Source: Mesaphorura yosii | Lineage: Eukaryota > Arthropoda > Collembola > Poduromorpha > Tullbergiidae | DNA length: 64,000 nucleotides | Assembly (NCBI GenBank): GCA_009869945.1 | Contig: WIXG01000256.1 | Coordinates: forward strand, 51,470 to 115,469 | Reading direction: 5' to 3' | Shown: positions 63,001 through 64,000 of the stretch, one piece after another | Layout: every line of letters starts with the position of its first letter | Numbering within the stretch: the stretch's first letter is position 1 | Program-made: the position numbers and the translations under genes | Notes under the pieces: generated by a model | The model's database searches: none | Seen by the model: only the letters and a program-made list of their open reading frames with translations | Told to the model about the DNA's origin: nothing

Positions 63001-64000
63001 ATGCAACTTCTATTATTACACGTCCATTGTTTATGTTTGCTGTTTGCACGCCTTGATTATGCAATTAAAATTATGTCGCAGCCCTCCAGTTTACTCGAAT
63101 TCTTGATGTTTAGTGTTTACATGCGAGCAAGCTCACCAATTTGCAGTCGGACCGAGTCACGCGCTGCACGTAGAATGTATTTTTGAATATGTCAGAATAC
63201 AGAAATTAGAGCAGAATGTAAACGTGAGATTCCAGTAAAAACAGGGCATAAAACTTTCCATCTCTAAATACTTAATGAGCTTCCTGGGGACGAGAATGAA
63301 TGGAAACAGCTAGATCGTTCATGTAGATTAAAACTCCACCGATCTCATCATGTATCATCGTTCTATGGAGTAGAGTGAGTTAATCGAACGATACTGTTGA
63401 CTGCACGGTGCGAATGTCCACTCGAAATTAAAATCCTATTGTCTCTCGAGGAATAATTCATCCCAATCTAAACTTTGTACTCGTTATTCGCTCACTCTAA
63501 ACTCGATTCTGTGTTGCAGCGTATAGATAGAGAGAGAGCCTAGTGTAGCAATTGGCTAAAATAAATCTTACCGCATGAATTTGTTCATCACTTCATTCTG
63601 CAGAGCAGAAACTTAATCCACTGTGCCATGCAATTGCACTATGCTATGAATGAAGACATGATTCGAGTTCCATTTTGCCATTTTAGAATAAAAGACTAAA
63701 TCAAGCAGGCTAAACCCAAAGCAGAAAAGGATTAGAAATTTACACTGAAATTTATACCACCACATCCCAGCACCAACTGTTTCAGGATTACATGGCAAAA
63801 TGACGTGGTCTCGTGAATAATGACAACGGCACCACCAAATTCAAAATATAAAGCCAGTCCGGCTAACAATGTAACTGCAGCGTTAGGATGCACGAAGCGT
63901 GGTCGAATTGTCAGGACCGCATTGTCTTGGCCATGGCCTTGCTTATCGTACACTCAATCTTGTAATTGAGACACTTGCTGTGAGTGTTAATCAGCGTGGT
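45004..64000. other. 19-kb region without supported genes
   Basis: Upstream of the first PDZ-gene exon I could define, whose acceptor shows that more 5' exons exist. The region may therefore be a long 5' intron plus regulatory DNA. Open frames occur up to 180 codons (59325-59867 +; 52162-52623 -; 60007-60315 -; 63732-63953 -), but none has recognisable domains or convincing flanking splice sites. A frame of that length is expected by chance in AT-rich DNA of this size. A 25-bp tandem duplication is at 49447-49501. No transposase, reverse transcriptase, tRNA or satellite array recognised. Confidence 0.5.
49447..49501 (+). repeat. 25-bp tandem duplication (2.2 copies)
   Basis: Unit GCTGGCATGTGGCATACAAA plus five bases is repeated exactly at 49447-49471 and 49472-49496, then GCTGG. 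The unit is not a multiple of three, so it is unlikely to be coding. Confidence 0.9.

Noticed and set aside
1-64000. CRISPR arrays, prophage, bacterial operons, tRNA or rRNA genes, transposons
   Set aside because: The DNA is animal nuclear sequence with introns; I saw no repeat-spacer pattern, tRNA boxes, long terminal repeats, transposase or reverse-transcriptase frames. A RepeatMasker and tRNAscan run would be needed to exclude degenerate copies.

Overview
The window is animal nuclear DNA, most likely from an arthropod. Every confident gene is split by spliceosomal introns, many only 60-80 nt long with ordinary GT..AG ends. There are no operons or ribosome-binding sites. The proteins are metazoan families: diacylglycerol lipase, DHHC palmitoyltransferase, RdgB-beta-type phosphatidylinositol transfer protein, mitochondrial GABA transaminase, an LRR membrane protein resembling insect 'halfway', and a three-PDZ scaffold. 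The species cannot be named from the sequence alone.

Layout. 1-2637 (+): the 3' eleven exons of an sn-1-specific diacylglycerol lipase, DAGLB type; its 5' end is outside the window. 3378-4573 (+): a small four-helix DHHC palmitoyltransferase with an unusual splice junction at the DHHC motif. It is followed at 4643-5303 by open frames that I cannot resolve. 5525-13776 (-): a six-exon leucine-rich-repeat, single-pass membrane protein with two large introns. 16204-17476 (-): PITPNC1/RdgB-beta. 18601-20773 (-): complete ten-exon 4-aminobutyrate aminotransferase. 22819-24600 (+): a basic, probably nuclear, unrecognised protein. 25748-26278 (+): a small Ser/Arg-rich unrecognised protein with a tandem phosphosite-like repeat. 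29382-45003 (-): sixteen exons of a three-PDZ scaffold lacking its 5' end. 45004-64000: 19 kb with no gene I can support, possibly a long 5' intron or regulatory domain of the PDZ gene.

Exon-intron models were built by hand from splice sites, reading phase and family conservation. For five genes every junction is phase-consistent (lipase, LRR protein, PITPNC1, GABA transaminase, basic protein). The genes are not a pathway cluster. Lipid signalling is represented twice (2-arachidonoylglycerol synthesis; PI/PA transfer), GABA breakdown once and cell-surface or junctional scaffolding twice, but I see no evidence of functional linkage. No mobile element, viral insert, tRNA or rRNA gene was recognised, and I found no clear candidate for a novel system. 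The most useful leads are the odd splice junctions, the unresolved frames after the palmitoyltransferase, the two unrecognised genes and the gene-poor 19 kb.
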